From positions 2,668,501 to 2,732,500 of the forward strand of contig NC_088311.1 of assembly GCF_910592395.1 (NCBI RefSeq): a stretch of 64,000 nucleotides of DNA. Reading direction: 5' to 3'. This document shows positions 24,401 through 37,380 of the stretch, one piece after another. Numbering within the stretch: position 1 is the first letter of the stretch; each line of letters opens with the position of its first letter. The translations under genes and the position numbers were made by a program. Below the pieces are notes generated by a model. It did no database searches and was not told the origin of the DNA. It saw only the letters and a list, made by a program, of their open reading frames with translations. The stretch comes from Lineus longissimus. Its lineage: Eukaryota > Nemertea > Pilidiophora > Heteronemertea > Lineidae.

Positions 24401-27400
24401 CCACCCCGTCAGGTTCCTCTAGGTATGCTTCCAACTAACTTGAAATGAAGTCCATCATATATTCCAGATACTCAAAGGTAATAAATCATGAGATGGCGGA
24501 CAGTCCCATCGAACAATCCTCATGACTACAGGTCATTTTCTCAAGACGTGGACTGTATACATAATCTCTTAACAATCGGCCCCAGGAGATCCCGACTAGC
24601 CGGTACTTATATTGATTTCAAGTGAAATGGATGGACTTTGTCTTCAGCATAAACGCCCTGGGGCAGTTTAACTTGGTAGTCATAGAAACGTGAGAACTTG
24701 ATCAATCTTGCAAAATGGTGTTTTTTCTTTAATTTTCTAGACACAAACGGATACAGTAAGCTTGTGAGCGAACAAGGTTGGTGTAGAGTACGCAGTATCA
24801 TCTCTCGAATAAAATGGTGTATATGTAACACTCATTTGGAAATGGGGCTAAGTTGCTGATGGCTGCATTACTTGTGATGCTAGAATACAACACATGATAC
24901 GAGATGCCGCAAATAAAATACAAAAATGCGATCGATCTTACTTTGATATAATTCACCACAAACATTCACTGGTAAACTCAGGAACTTGTGCAGTCCATCA
25001 TCAACCATGCTCACCATCTGTGCTATAAATTCACATTTCCACAGATTTGCAAAATTGGAAATATAGCCACTTCTGTCAGACGCTTGGCTTCATCTAAAAT
25101 GAGTTTGTCAAACTTTAATTGATTGATTGACATGGGTAGTGGTGATGCTTTTAATTTTCATTCTGCCATTTGAACTTTGTGCCATGTAGTGTGAAGCCCT
25201 TCATAAACTGTGCGTTTGGGTGGGAAAATTCGTCAATTTTAATGATTAGGTAAATCGTCATCGAATGGTTTGGTGGCATGCTTCAACTGCTACATCAAAA
25301 GTGGACAGACGGTGAAATGCCTGGATATCGTTCGTTGCGTTATCTTTGGTCTCTAGCTTGACATCTAGCTCTGAAAAACGTGATGACTTGAATTAGTGAC
25401 TTCAGTTTGTATCCGGACAATACGCAGGCTGTTCCAATTAGGTGACAGAACTTTCTCAAATATCAGGGATACTAAGATGAAAGCTAGTGGAGGCCGAAAG
25501 ATAGTGCATGTTGCTGTTGATGACATAATACCTTTATGATGTAAAGTAACACCTCTGTGTGATGACCAACAACACATTGTGCCATTTAGAGCATACTTCC
25601 TAACGATACCGAGAAATCGGCTTAAAGGCAACTTGGCCCGCTGCTTATTTGCCTCCATGTTGTCTACCTCATAATGAGAGGGCCACTCATATGCTATGGG
25701 GTGATCAGTTTAAGATAGCTTTAACTTCAACTTCTGAAAGCTGGGTCAGTGGACATGTTTGCTTGGTGTGACTCAGCTGGTTGTTGCCGTCTGCCAACAC
25801 GTTTGTCTTAATTAGGCTTTATATTTTAAATGTGTAATTGCCATCGAGGGAATCGGAAGTTTTTCTGCGACAAAGAGCGGAAGCCACGTACTGAAATTGT
25901 GGCCTCGCGGGTCCCACTAATTGAATGTAAACCATGACCACTTCGTATGAAATTCAAATGGCCTTCACCGAGCTGGTGTTTGTCTCCACCTTATTAATAC
26001 CACAAGGGAACAAAGTGAAATATGATGGGGTATGTTTTACACAATTTCACGTTTTAAAGTTGTGTTTGTAGCTTTTTGTGATAGTATCTTGCGCTGTAAA
26101 TCCTTGTAACACGTGGTAAATAGAAATGCACGTATAATTCTACATGGGGTTTTCTTTCGGGTTACTTTGAGCAAATGGACAACCTCACCTGGCAAAGGTT
26201 GGACCAACTGGAGGAGAGAGCTCAGTTTGGCCAACAGCTCTGTCTGTACCATGCTAACTTGATCACACCACTGTGAGCATGAGGCCTGCAGTATAGAGCA
26301 GATTGTGGGAAATATTTAATAGTGCTGAAAATCAGCAGCTTGATCAATAGACAATAGTGCCACCAGGATGAAATTATGCACATCTAGCTAGGTCAAGTAG
26401 GATTGCAGTGGAATCGATCGGAATGAGTGTCTTTCACTGAGCTCAGCATCTAGACTTTAGCGGGTTACGGAAACCCCTCAATCTCCATCTGCACCTTCTC
26501 TTCAAGAAGCATGTGGTGATACCAATGGACCGATACCAAGACCAATTTACCTTCTCGTATCTTCCCATGCCCAAATGTCCAGTTTGGAGGTAACTCATTC
26601 ATTCCTTAGAGCCAAGTTATACTCATCAGTATTCAGGACCCGACCAATTTGAATTAAACATTCACTGTCCTGAACTTGATAAAATTAATCATGTTTAAAC
26701 ATCAGTGAAGGATCGCCGCTGGTGACTCATTGGTCACTATAGTCTCAATCACCCCCTACGTGCCCAGCATACGAGACTGCGTCCACTGAATCGAATTCTA
26801 CACTTCTCATTTGTGTCTTGAACATGCTGCATCTTTAATTACATGTTTCAGGTGTTGGTCAGTAACCGAGGTTCGCCCTGTTGACAGACTGTGTAACTTA
26901 GACTCAATATGTGCATGAAACCATTTTTTGTGTTCAAGATAGGTTGCACAGCTGTTGTGCGTAACTTAAATTCAATGTACATGGAACCATCGTTTGTAGT
27001 CAGAACACTTGTGTTTCATCGTAGTAAGAACACTCCACGTAAAACTCTCAAAACTTAGAGTTGTATCGTTTGTTGTATGAATTAACTTCGAGCTGTGACA
27101 AGACATGCAAGAAAATGATCAGGTATAAAATGAATTTTCCAAACCTCTGTCATCAATTTCTATAACTTCACCTCGAAGTTCTTTGAAGTTTATTTTCACA
27201 TCATCAATTTTGCGATGGATTGCTTTTGTCATCAGGTTATTTTCTTTGAATAGTTACTGGTGATCGCTTATAAATTGACCCTTACATGCTGATTGAGATA
27301 AGATTGAAGGCACCTATCCTCTGTCATTTGTGGTCTAGTGTTCATGTATTTATATTTGTGCTGTTGCTGGTTGATTATAATATTTTACCCAGCTATCGTA

Positions 27401-30400
27401 AATTTATTGAAGATGGAGCGGTACATTGGAAAATAAGCTTGCTCAGAACAGTAGTGTAGTCAAAAAGAGTGCTCATTTTTGCCTAAGCATTGCTGAAAGT
27501 GGTTGGAAGTCAACTAACAGAACCATGGGCAGAGGTGCTGGGTTTTCAAGCAAATTCCGATGGAAGGTGATTCAGGAACGAAAGCACAGGTCTTTCAAGT
27601 TGAGTTGGTCCATTGAAAAGAAACCGTTTGGCCTGCTCTCCTTTGAGGAAACGATCCAATGTTCTCAAATAGTTTTTTAGTGTATTGGGGCTGTTCTGCT
27701 GTTAAAAAATCCGTGTTATCCCTTTTACACCCCTTGTTCTTGAGGACACCAACCCCACATACCGGTGGCACCGTCTGCAAACATTTGAATGAACTGACTT
27801 CAGCATCGATACTTATTCTCCAGCTTCCCTGATAGCTTTTTGATGTGAGCTGCTCAGTGATGCTTTGCAGTAGTCAGACTAAATGCAGAATGATTTAAAC
27901 CTTAGGAAGAGACACCTGACTTATTACTATTTGTATATAAAGCAGCAAAAATCGTTTATAAAATGAGATAGGATGCCTGCAGGATATATGGCCTAAAACT
28001 TATCTTGTCTAGACAACGAAGTGGCCCCACACCACTGATACGCCTCTCTAAGACTTCTGGTCAGTTGGACCTAGTTCAAGAGAGCAGAACAAAAATCTCG
28101 GACAATCACCAAACTTTTGATTACAATGATTCCTTTGGCGATCTTAATGTCTTTGCACATCATATTGATGCAGCTCAATCTGACCACTGGTGATTTCATC
28201 AAGATCTGGCGAAGATCAGAGAAAAAATCTTCGTATCAGAGGAGATCGGCCTTGAGAGGCTACTTGTCATTAACAAGTACCATCAATCATTCCATGATTT
28301 CTTCTCGTCCCTGAAATGAAATTTGCCCACTAATGGACATGGGAGTGCCCCGGCCATGTTGCTTGGAGTTTCAGGGCTAAAGAGTTTTTTTACGTGAAGT
28401 TGTTTGCCATCACGTCTCCTGTCATTATGATAGAGTAATAGGACCCTTATGACGATCATTACAATGGTCGTCTAGTTTAAAAAAGGGATAGTTAAATATC
28501 TCTGCTGAGTGACTTATAAGTGCTCTGACCATGTTCATGAGTGACTTCAGAATCAATGAGGGTTTTCACGTGAAGATCGACATTTTCTATCTTGTCCATA
28601 CTGTCATTATGGACAGGCAACCTCTAAAGACTAAAGATCATGCTTGAAACTTGAGTTGATGAAGTTAAGTTGAAAGCTTGCTTACGTGCGATGTTAATGA
28701 TAACTCAGCCTTATTCAAAATTTGTTATTTCAAAAATAGTTGCTGGCCTTGGAAATTATTTCTGTTTTTGCAAATATCTCATGGATGACGAACTCGTTAA
28801 GAGGAAATTTCCTGACCTGACAGGGACTTGCCTAGAAGGGTGATTAGTTGTCTGAACTGGTTAGTCGCGGGTCATAGCCTTGAAATGGTGATCACTTCAT
28901 GGCCATTATGAGACTACTTAGCCATGGTCAACTGGCTCAGCGATCATCTAAGTAGAAAACTTTAATCTCACTTGCGATGTGAGATGTTGATTGAACTTGA
29001 TGGAATGTTGAGATTCCTAGCAGGCTAATCTGGCCACCACAGATCCTTCAAACTAACCATTAATCTTTATTTGGTGTTCATCGGCTCAGAAAAGATACGG
29101 TTTGGCCATAACTCATCGCGATCGCGACTAGCACTTCTGACCACTGGCCAAATTTGGAAACGGATTGACGTTCCTGACATACTTATACCATGGTGACCTA
29201 TGCCAGTGAAGCGAATAGCGGCATTGCCAATAACACCAGCGGTCAATTCTAGACAGTCTCTCTGACATGTTTAATGATCAGAAAGATTAATGGCTTCACC
29301 AAATGGAATTTTTAGTGATCGGTCTTATCCTGTGGATGTAAATATTATGGAAACCAAAAAAAGTTAATTAATTAGATTTGAGGTGGACATGTTTGGAGAT
29401 GTTTGAGTTCGATGTAAAATATCTAATATAACATGTTCTAACCAAGATCGAAAACATGAGGATCAGGGCAACTTCTTATCCTTGGTCTGACTGGAGCCAA
29501 GGTGACCTGTACAAATAAAAAAGTACACCCGGCCTTTAAAAATATATTCCTTCTTCTTTCCTTGACTCCATTGCCTCAAGTTTAACCTTGTACGCAGCAC
29601 CTTTAGAAATTTTCTCATGATCCAAATGTCTCGGAGGAGAAATTTGGTGTATAGACCAGACGGGCTAATGGGTTGTGGTCAAAGATTATAAAGATATCAT
29701 CATGATCATGTTCAGAACACAGTCCGTAAAGTACCCCCACTAGGCTATTCACCACAGGAAGCGTTTTCATTGTCAAACTGTCTCTTTCTTGTTTGACTTT
29801 TCACGAAAAGGCAAAGCTTGGGCTTTTTGTAAACATTTTTGTAGAGTACTTTCAGGTAGTCTTTGGAACCCGGCATTGACCTTTAAAAACAGAAACATAC
29901 ATTGCCTAAAATGTTTATCTTGAAATGTACAAACCACTCTAGCTAAACTGATGAATTGTAGTAGATAAAAAAGCAGCGAGGCATCAAGCACTGTTGCTAT
30001 TAGGGATTCAACGTAATTTACTTAGCTTAACCATTCTCTAGCCATGTATTGATTGAAGCCAGCCAATTTACTTATCTTCAAATTGATGTCCCTTGGTCAC
30101 TAAATGTGATTGTTGTGTTTAAATTTGCATGGCATGCACTCTGTGTGTGATGCCAGGACGCTGGGTTTTGACACATTGGTCAATTTCATTGCAACTGGCC
30201 TCCGAATCTGATTTGTTGGGGGAATAAGTTTAATAGAGATAGATGTCCATGGTCATGACCAGACTACATTGGCGACTTTAGAGCGCTGAATATTTGGTCT
30301 GTTGTGGGCAAATTATGTGGGATACTGGACCTCTCACTGCTGGTGATTCTAATAGAAGTCACAGCCAGATACTTGGTCAGTGTTCGTACATCAGTGTACA

Positions 30401-33400
30401 TGCTGGCTTTTTGGTTGGTGATCATTTTTCAGGAGAAGCTAACTTCAGGCAGGTATATTTCACCAGAGAATGAGAAGTGCGAAATTGAAAGCCAAAATTG
30501 AGATTTAATAATCACATTTAAACTGGAGGATAGAGATGTGGTTTTTGGGTTCGACGATATATGGGTGTTTTGTGATGAGGCCGTCATTTGAATGCAGGAT
30601 ACAACCGACATGGGATATTGTTTGACTCTTTAGTCTGCTGCTTCTACTTGTAGCTCAACAATTATCACCTGAAACATCAAATTGCATTTAGAATCGCCTG
30701 ACTATAATGCAACTACACGGCCTTCTCCCTGGAGATGCACTTTCCGCAAATGGTTCACTTCTGAAGCCAACACTAATATTCCCTAACCCTTGATTGGACA
30801 TGGCTCACCTTAGAGAGCGAGCTGTAATTCGAAATGACCAATTTATCGAACCAAGATATCTAAATTTTCTGCAGTTTTGTTGTGTACCTTCGGGGATTCG
30901 TTGAGTTAGATGGATGGAGCGGGTTGAACTTGAGTGACACATGAAAATTGTTTAAGCTGACCGGCATCCAATATCAATCAATCAAAACTAAAACAAAACC
31001 ATCACAATTGACGCTGTTTGGTGCGGCTTAGGAAATGAAGTGTCAAATAAACAGCTGTGTCATGGATTGAATTCTGCCGCGGAGGTGTTGTCCATTTCTT
31101 CAAGCCGATGATTTCGCCATTTTGACATGTGGGTGCAGAGTGTGTGTGAGGGGCGATAAAAGCATTGTACAGATTAGCAGGCAAATTTGGAAAATGTACA
31201 AGTCCCAGGAAAATTGACTTCCACCTCATAGCGAAGCATGTTTGACTGAACATTGTACTTATTGATGAATGTGGATACAAAGATCTTAGCCAGCTGAATA
31301 CTCGCATGAGAAAAAATCGAAAGACCAAATCGAATCAACAACATCCCTCAACAAAATGTTGTGATCAACCGAAAACGAGGTGATCATAATTCTGCGTCGG
31401 TGACTGCTCCAGAGGTCATTTGAAGGCTGTTTCATTTGTGCTTGTCCCCAGAGATGTCCGGTATGGCCGGTTATCGTATATCACACGTTATTACAATAGC
31501 TCTTGAGTCCTCTGGTATTTACACAGAATTTCTGAATCCTCTAAATGTGATTTTCATTTGGGAATAGTCCAACTATGATGGATTAGAAGCGGTGACCAGA
31601 TTCTGATAATAATGGCTTTGTGTTTGGCCGCTGGTCAATATCTTGTACCAATGGATAAAAGTCTGGACATGAGATAAATTCTTTCACTCTCTCTTCGGGT
31701 TTTTGTCTCTCTCGTCCCAGTGCGCCGGGTGTTGAATTATACAGATTGAGAATTTAACCCTATTTAATGTTGCTGTCATTTAGCTGTAAAATTAACGGTG
31801 CTTAAAGTGTTGATTGGATCGACGGAAAAGAGTGCTAATTTTGAGGTGAAAATCCTAGTTGCCATGTTTCAGGTACAGTGTGAAGGGGAGGGGGGGGGTT
31901 ATGGCGGTGGTTTGGTTGGCAGCATGAAACTGACCGAGGCCAGCGGCATAATTAAGTTTTCCAATTTCATATCAGATCAGATTGTTAACTCTACAAGTCT
32001 GTAATGGCATCAACTGAAAAATGACTAATATACCATATAAATATTCATGACTACATAGGGAGTGTCCAGTGCCCGAACAAAATCGACCATCCACGTCCCA
32101 TCACTCATATGAAATCTAATGTCCATATATTGATCCAGCTTTCATATCCGGTGTAATAGATCCTACCCTGAAGTGGCCAGGGCCCCTTGAAATTTGATTA
32201 CGAATTCCACATGTCAACTTCAGGCGATGACCATTAGAATATCATTTTCTTGAGAAATCCCATTGTCAAGTTAAGCAGTCGCTTGCAACAGAAGGGGGTG
32301 TCCGGCTTGAACGCGACGGGGTTGGTTTTAATTGTAGTATTAGATCAACAAATTCTTATCTTTTTAGTCAATATCAATTCTCTTTTGCTTCATATACTTC
32401 AACATTCTGCATCATGTCTTGCTAAAATATGAGATTGCAACTCCTTTCCGCCATACACTGTGGATGCAGGACTTCTACAACCTGTAGAGAGTAGTCGAAT
32501 ATCTGGATGCAATGCTGACTATCCAAATTCTAAATGGTTAACTCCTAGCAGTTGATTGGTCAGCACACGATGAAATAACAAAAAGGTTTTTGAGAGAAAA
32601 AAAGTCGGCGCTCATCCAATTGAGCTTTTCAGCTCATCTCATGAAAATATTTAAACACGGCAAGCAACAAAAGAAGCTTTTTGGAAATAAATCCTTGCAA
32701 ATAGAATATAATCTAATTCATCAACAACAATCAAAATAAAAAGCACTCCAATCATTAGGTATTCATGACAACCTAAAAGCCTTAGCAATTTCAATTTCAC
32801 ACAAACGATTCAACTAAACTGCACTCTTTGAAGTGGTCGGTAAGGAAAATTGATATGAACTCTAAAATAGAAAACATTAGCGAAATGTACGGCTGTATTG
32901 TTCGACATCTAATAGCCAAGAGCGGATTGAATCTAGCGTGGTTAATTTTAATACATTTGAGAATTTCACTGGAAGGTTTTCCTTTTTGTCATTAGTCGGT
33001 TTCCCTATGCGGGAATATACATTAGATAAATTAGACGAGACTATTAAGCGATTTCAATTCAACTGTGCCCGGCGGGTGAGCAAGGGTTTGAATGCATGTT
33101 TCATATAGTTAGCTTTGTGACAATAGGAACTTTTGGCTCATTCTTGTTGACTTGGAAGTCCATTTCATAATCTATTCAATTCACGACATGAATATACTTA
33201 CGAGGTCGTCAAATTAGTTTGGCCCTCACGGCAATGACAAAAGACATATATGTCTTAAAAAGTTTGGCTGGCAATTATATTACGTTTATCATTGCTAGAT
33301 GTATTTTTAGTGTTTAACACAAGTTTGGTCAGTATTCTGTATCTGATGGAACTATCAACCTTTCCAAATGTCATACATGTATTTGACTTTTAATTACTTT

Positions 33401-36400
33401 CAACCAATGTGAGACCAGCGGTTATTGGTTCAATTTGGCTTTCTTCTCTAGGCCTGATCTTAAGATCCCCCTGTAACTTTGCAATACCATTCCAATAAAT
33501 ACTGGTGCCTGAATTGCTCAAATCGGCTATGAGTAAACCGTCCTCAAGCTCTTAGCTGGAATTTCCATTAGACAGTTCTAAAGACTGATTTATGAAAAAT
33601 GTTTTAATCTAGGTTTCTAAATAATTACCTCAGGTTAGCTTTAGCTTTTGAATTCGCATTGACTCAAATCACAGTTGTGGATAAAGGCCAGTGCGTATGT
33701 ATTCGTGAAATGCGCGTTTTCGAAGAAATTATGCCATTACAAACAGTTCAACCTGGTCAACAAATTCGGATTGTACTGTTATCATGCAGTATCAATGAAG
33801 TTTTGTTTCCCTGTTTTGAAAGCTAATGCCATTCTGGATGCTATGAAGTCTTTCAGTGATTACTTACTCTGACTACATACATTAAGGTTACTGATGCCAT
33901 GAAATAAGTTCTATCAAAATGTGTTTCTTTGGTTAAACTCTATCTTGATAAAACCAGAGTTATGTAGCTCTTTTTTGCTTTGACCAGTATACCCGGCTAC
34001 AGCCCACTTCAGGCATAGCCAATAATTCTGTATTGAACCCATTACTCGAAATGGTCAAGAGTTGCTTAACTGCCCACATACAAGTGTTCAGATTGTGAAC
34101 TTCTTGGTTTAGTGCCACGTCCAACATCTCACATTAACTGCCATGTCAAGCACATTGTTAGCGACCAGTTCAACAAGTATTTAAGCAGTAATTTTGGTGA
34201 TGGAGTTTTCTGTTTCTCACTTACTGATTCTAAATGGGAGAAAATTGTCCCTGTTAAGTCTCCATTTGGTCTAAAGGACCTAATGGAACTGACACTTGGT
34301 AATTTCTAAGTTGTAATATATCTGTCCTAAGTTGCCAATGGCAGATTTCTTTCGCAAAAGTAGACATTGGAGATTGTCCAGCTTCCTTGGTAAAGGACAC
34401 CTAATTCCCATTCTTATACTAAGGATGAAACTGATATGCTTACCATACAGAAGACAACTAATTGCAATTATTGTGATATTCCTGTTAGTCTCGTTGCATG
34501 CATATATTCATTGCAAGTAACAGAGTAAGGAGACAAAATTTCAACTTCCTATTCAATAAGGAAAAGTAATTGAATTTCACTTTTGACATTTTGAATTTAT
34601 ATCAAGATGGATGAGTGGAATAAAAGTTGATCTGCACAACCGAAAAGCAAAATAATCCTTTCTTTCAAAATTGAATTGGTATTGTGCTCAAATTTAATTG
34701 TGGAACTAGAAATGCAATTCAAAGATAAGATTTCCTCATAAGCTTTATGAAGACGGTCAAATGGCTTTTAACCTGATTTCAGTGAAGTTCACCTAAAGTG
34801 GAACTTGGCGTTTCCTTAATATGTTGAACTAAACTCATTACTTGAAGGATGCTAAATGTTACCCACAACAGCCAATCTTAAGTTTCTCAATTCAGCCCCA
34901 TGAAAAGTCTCCACCGACCAGACTCTCGTGTGACTAAGACACTTGTGGTTGACAGCCCAGTGCATCAAGAGCTGAAATATCGAACTACTGTTATCGAGGC
35001 AACACTTTCTATACCATGTCAGTTCCTTCCGCAAAAGAACCCTCCTAAAACTTCACTGACATCACATCAGGAAGTATGAGATGATTATGTGACTTAAGCC
35101 TGTCATGAAGGATGTTGCTGATTCTGAGGGAATCTTGTTAATAGGACCTTTATGTATCAGAGTGGCATCGTAATAGTATCCTATTGAAAGCTTTTAGAAT
35201 GCGGTCATGGCTTGTTACTAAGATATCCTCGAGTGAAAGTTTTCATTTGGAACAAAACCAACAAATAAACTTAGCTTGTATGTGAAGAGGCGTCTTAAAT
35301 ATGTCCCTAAGTATATCGCCATTAATGTGTGGACATCTTTTTTTGGAGCTGCTGATTACAGGAAGTTGTCAAAGATGGGTGTTCGCCGGAAGGGCAATAG
35401 CAAATATGTTAAGCGATGTCACGTCTTGTAATAGGGCCTTCAATATCGAAGCTACACTTGAAGACGATTTGGTGTGGCATCTTGGGGAAACCTTTCAGGC
35501 AGCCTCAGCCAATGTCAGAACCAGACTTGAAGTCGACAAATACATTTTGGATATTGTGAAGTGGTTGCGTATCATTATTTATTCCATTGTCTCAAGAGGG
35601 GTACGTGTATCTGGTTTTAACTGACATCATCAAGACCCCATTATACAGTGCTGGCTATCGGACTCGGCATTTCCAGCGAAAGGTAACTTGATTCTACATT
35701 GCAGGATCACAGATCTAGGAAAGATTTTACTTGAGTGATTTCAAAAGCTCAGTTTAAGTCACACAAGAATTCAGTCATTTTACCTATTACACCGGGAGAC
35801 ATGCATCGTCTGATACAGAAGTCATTGTAAAGAAGCGTTCTCGCAACACAAAAGCAAGCCAATCCTAAAAAGCACTTTATTGTGACACTTCATATCATAT
35901 CTAAACGGTCCTCAAGTGCCGATGTCCAGAAAGGCTTCTTCACCAGTTAACGCTGAACTATGGGAATGGTCCAGGATGCTGAATCACATACTTCTTTAAG
36001 GGACATTCACGATTTCTTGAAGGTCACATCCACTTATCGGTAATGTCCTCGCTGGTTTTGCTATAGAGACCTCTTCATCTTCAAGAGATTCGGGTTTCAT
36101 TCTACATTTCTGAAAAACCCATGTCTTAAGAGAATCATCCAGAGTCCAGTGTCTTCTGCAGAGATGAAAGAAAGTTCTTGAAAAACCTTTGTTAAAGTCA
36201 GATTTCGAATTGTCTTGGAAGTTCAGGCATTTCATTGAAGGACCACTATTATGATCACCCTGAAGGCTGAGGTAGAGTACAAAGTTTCGTTCTCTCAGCT
36301 CATCCTCTTCCACGCCACACCGAGTCTACTTTGTCTTCCATCACCTCATGCAGGAAGGCACTCTTCAACATACTTATACGATGAATTTCATCTCAGCCTT

Positions 36401-37220
36401 AATGGGGAGAAATCTGTCGTTTCCTTTCGACTTCATGTTGTGACAGATTACTGTCGATGGTACAAAGAGAATGACACGGAACTGACAATATGTTCATGAT
36501 CTCTATCCTGTAACTCGACTCGACTCAACTGTCAGGGACTTAGATTTGGCTAAAAAATGTGCTTTTGATTAATCGCGGTAACTGTGATTTGAATGGAAGG
36601 TAACTCAGGTATTAGCGCTGCTATGCTGACCCTATCACAGCTCCAGTGCAAAAGTCTCCTGTCCATAGTGCCACTATGAAGGTGAAGTGGCGTAGGATAA
36701 TATTGGATATACTACTTTAGGTTTTTTCATGAATCAGTTTTACTGTTAACGTTCAAAAACTCTGCTGATGTAGGCCAAATTGTGACGTTACGTGTAATCA
36801 AAGCTTCATAAATTGATGGTTTTATGTTCCAGACTTTCACCATGTCAACTAATGATGGACCATGCAATCAAACCACCAATCAACTCATTTGATGGTTCAA
36901 CCTGTGGTTTCAGCACACTCCTCGTGTATATTTTTCGGATTAATTTCGATTAGATTATCTAAAAATACTAATTTGCTGTTTATCGACTTTGTCCCCAGGC
37001 AACTCGCCATTCGATGTTGTTATGGAGACATTATAATTTCTTCATAAAATTTATGTTTTTAAAGAATTGATTTGCTTGACCTGTCGTTATTTGACTTTCT
37101 AATTAGAATCATTAGCGAACATTATTGAATATTGGTAAAGAGTGGTTCTATTGAATTATTGGCACCAAACATCATGTTCAATTTCGGTAATCAATGTTGG
37201 TCAGTAATCACATTTTTTAG
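21409..37220. other. Long non-coding stretch
   Basis: About 15.8 kb without a recognisable exon, RNA gene or intact mobile element. Open frames just over 100 codons exist near 31.0, 35.3 and 36.0 kb, but they lack motifs, signal peptides or splice support. A CCA-type microsatellite lies at 24373-24405. The stretch may be intergenic or part of a large intron; the sequence does not tell. Confidence 0.55.
24373..24405 (+). repeat. (ACC)n microsatellite, interrupted
   Basis: ACC/CCA triplets run for about 33 bp, with ATC and ACT interruptions. The antisense reading gives a poly-Val stretch in a short frame, which I do not treat as a gene. Confidence 0.85.
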
Positions 37221-37380
37221 AGAGCGGCGTGGTCCAGTGATTAAGGTCCACCGAAGACGATGGATTCGATTCATTCCTCGCTTCGTCGCTTAGTCGCTTG
37301 GTGATAGAGAAACCGAGGTGTTGGCCCGGCGGACTTAAGTTTTTTACTTATGTCAATGTCATGTCATCATAAAATGAAAA
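37221..37380 (+). mobile_element. tRNA-derived SINE
   Basis: The head has a Pol III A box (TGGTCCAGTGATTAAGG, from 37230) and a B box (GGATTCGATTC, 37262-37272) at tRNA-like spacing. A tRNA-unrelated body follows to about 37340 (GATAGAGAAACCGAGGTG, CCCGGCGGACTTAAG), then a simple tail of TGTCA units and A-rich sequence near 37345-37380. The cloverleaf is not maintained, so it is a retroposon and not a functional tRNA gene. The 3' boundary is approximate. Confidence 0.75.

Noticed and set aside
31002-31328. 108-codon minus-strand frame
   Set aside because: No recognisable domain or splice context; mixed hydrophobic and basic composition typical of chance frames.
35301-36313. Open frames of about 105 codons on both strands
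   Set aside because: Length is within chance expectation for this base composition over 64 kb; no motif, splice or promoter support.
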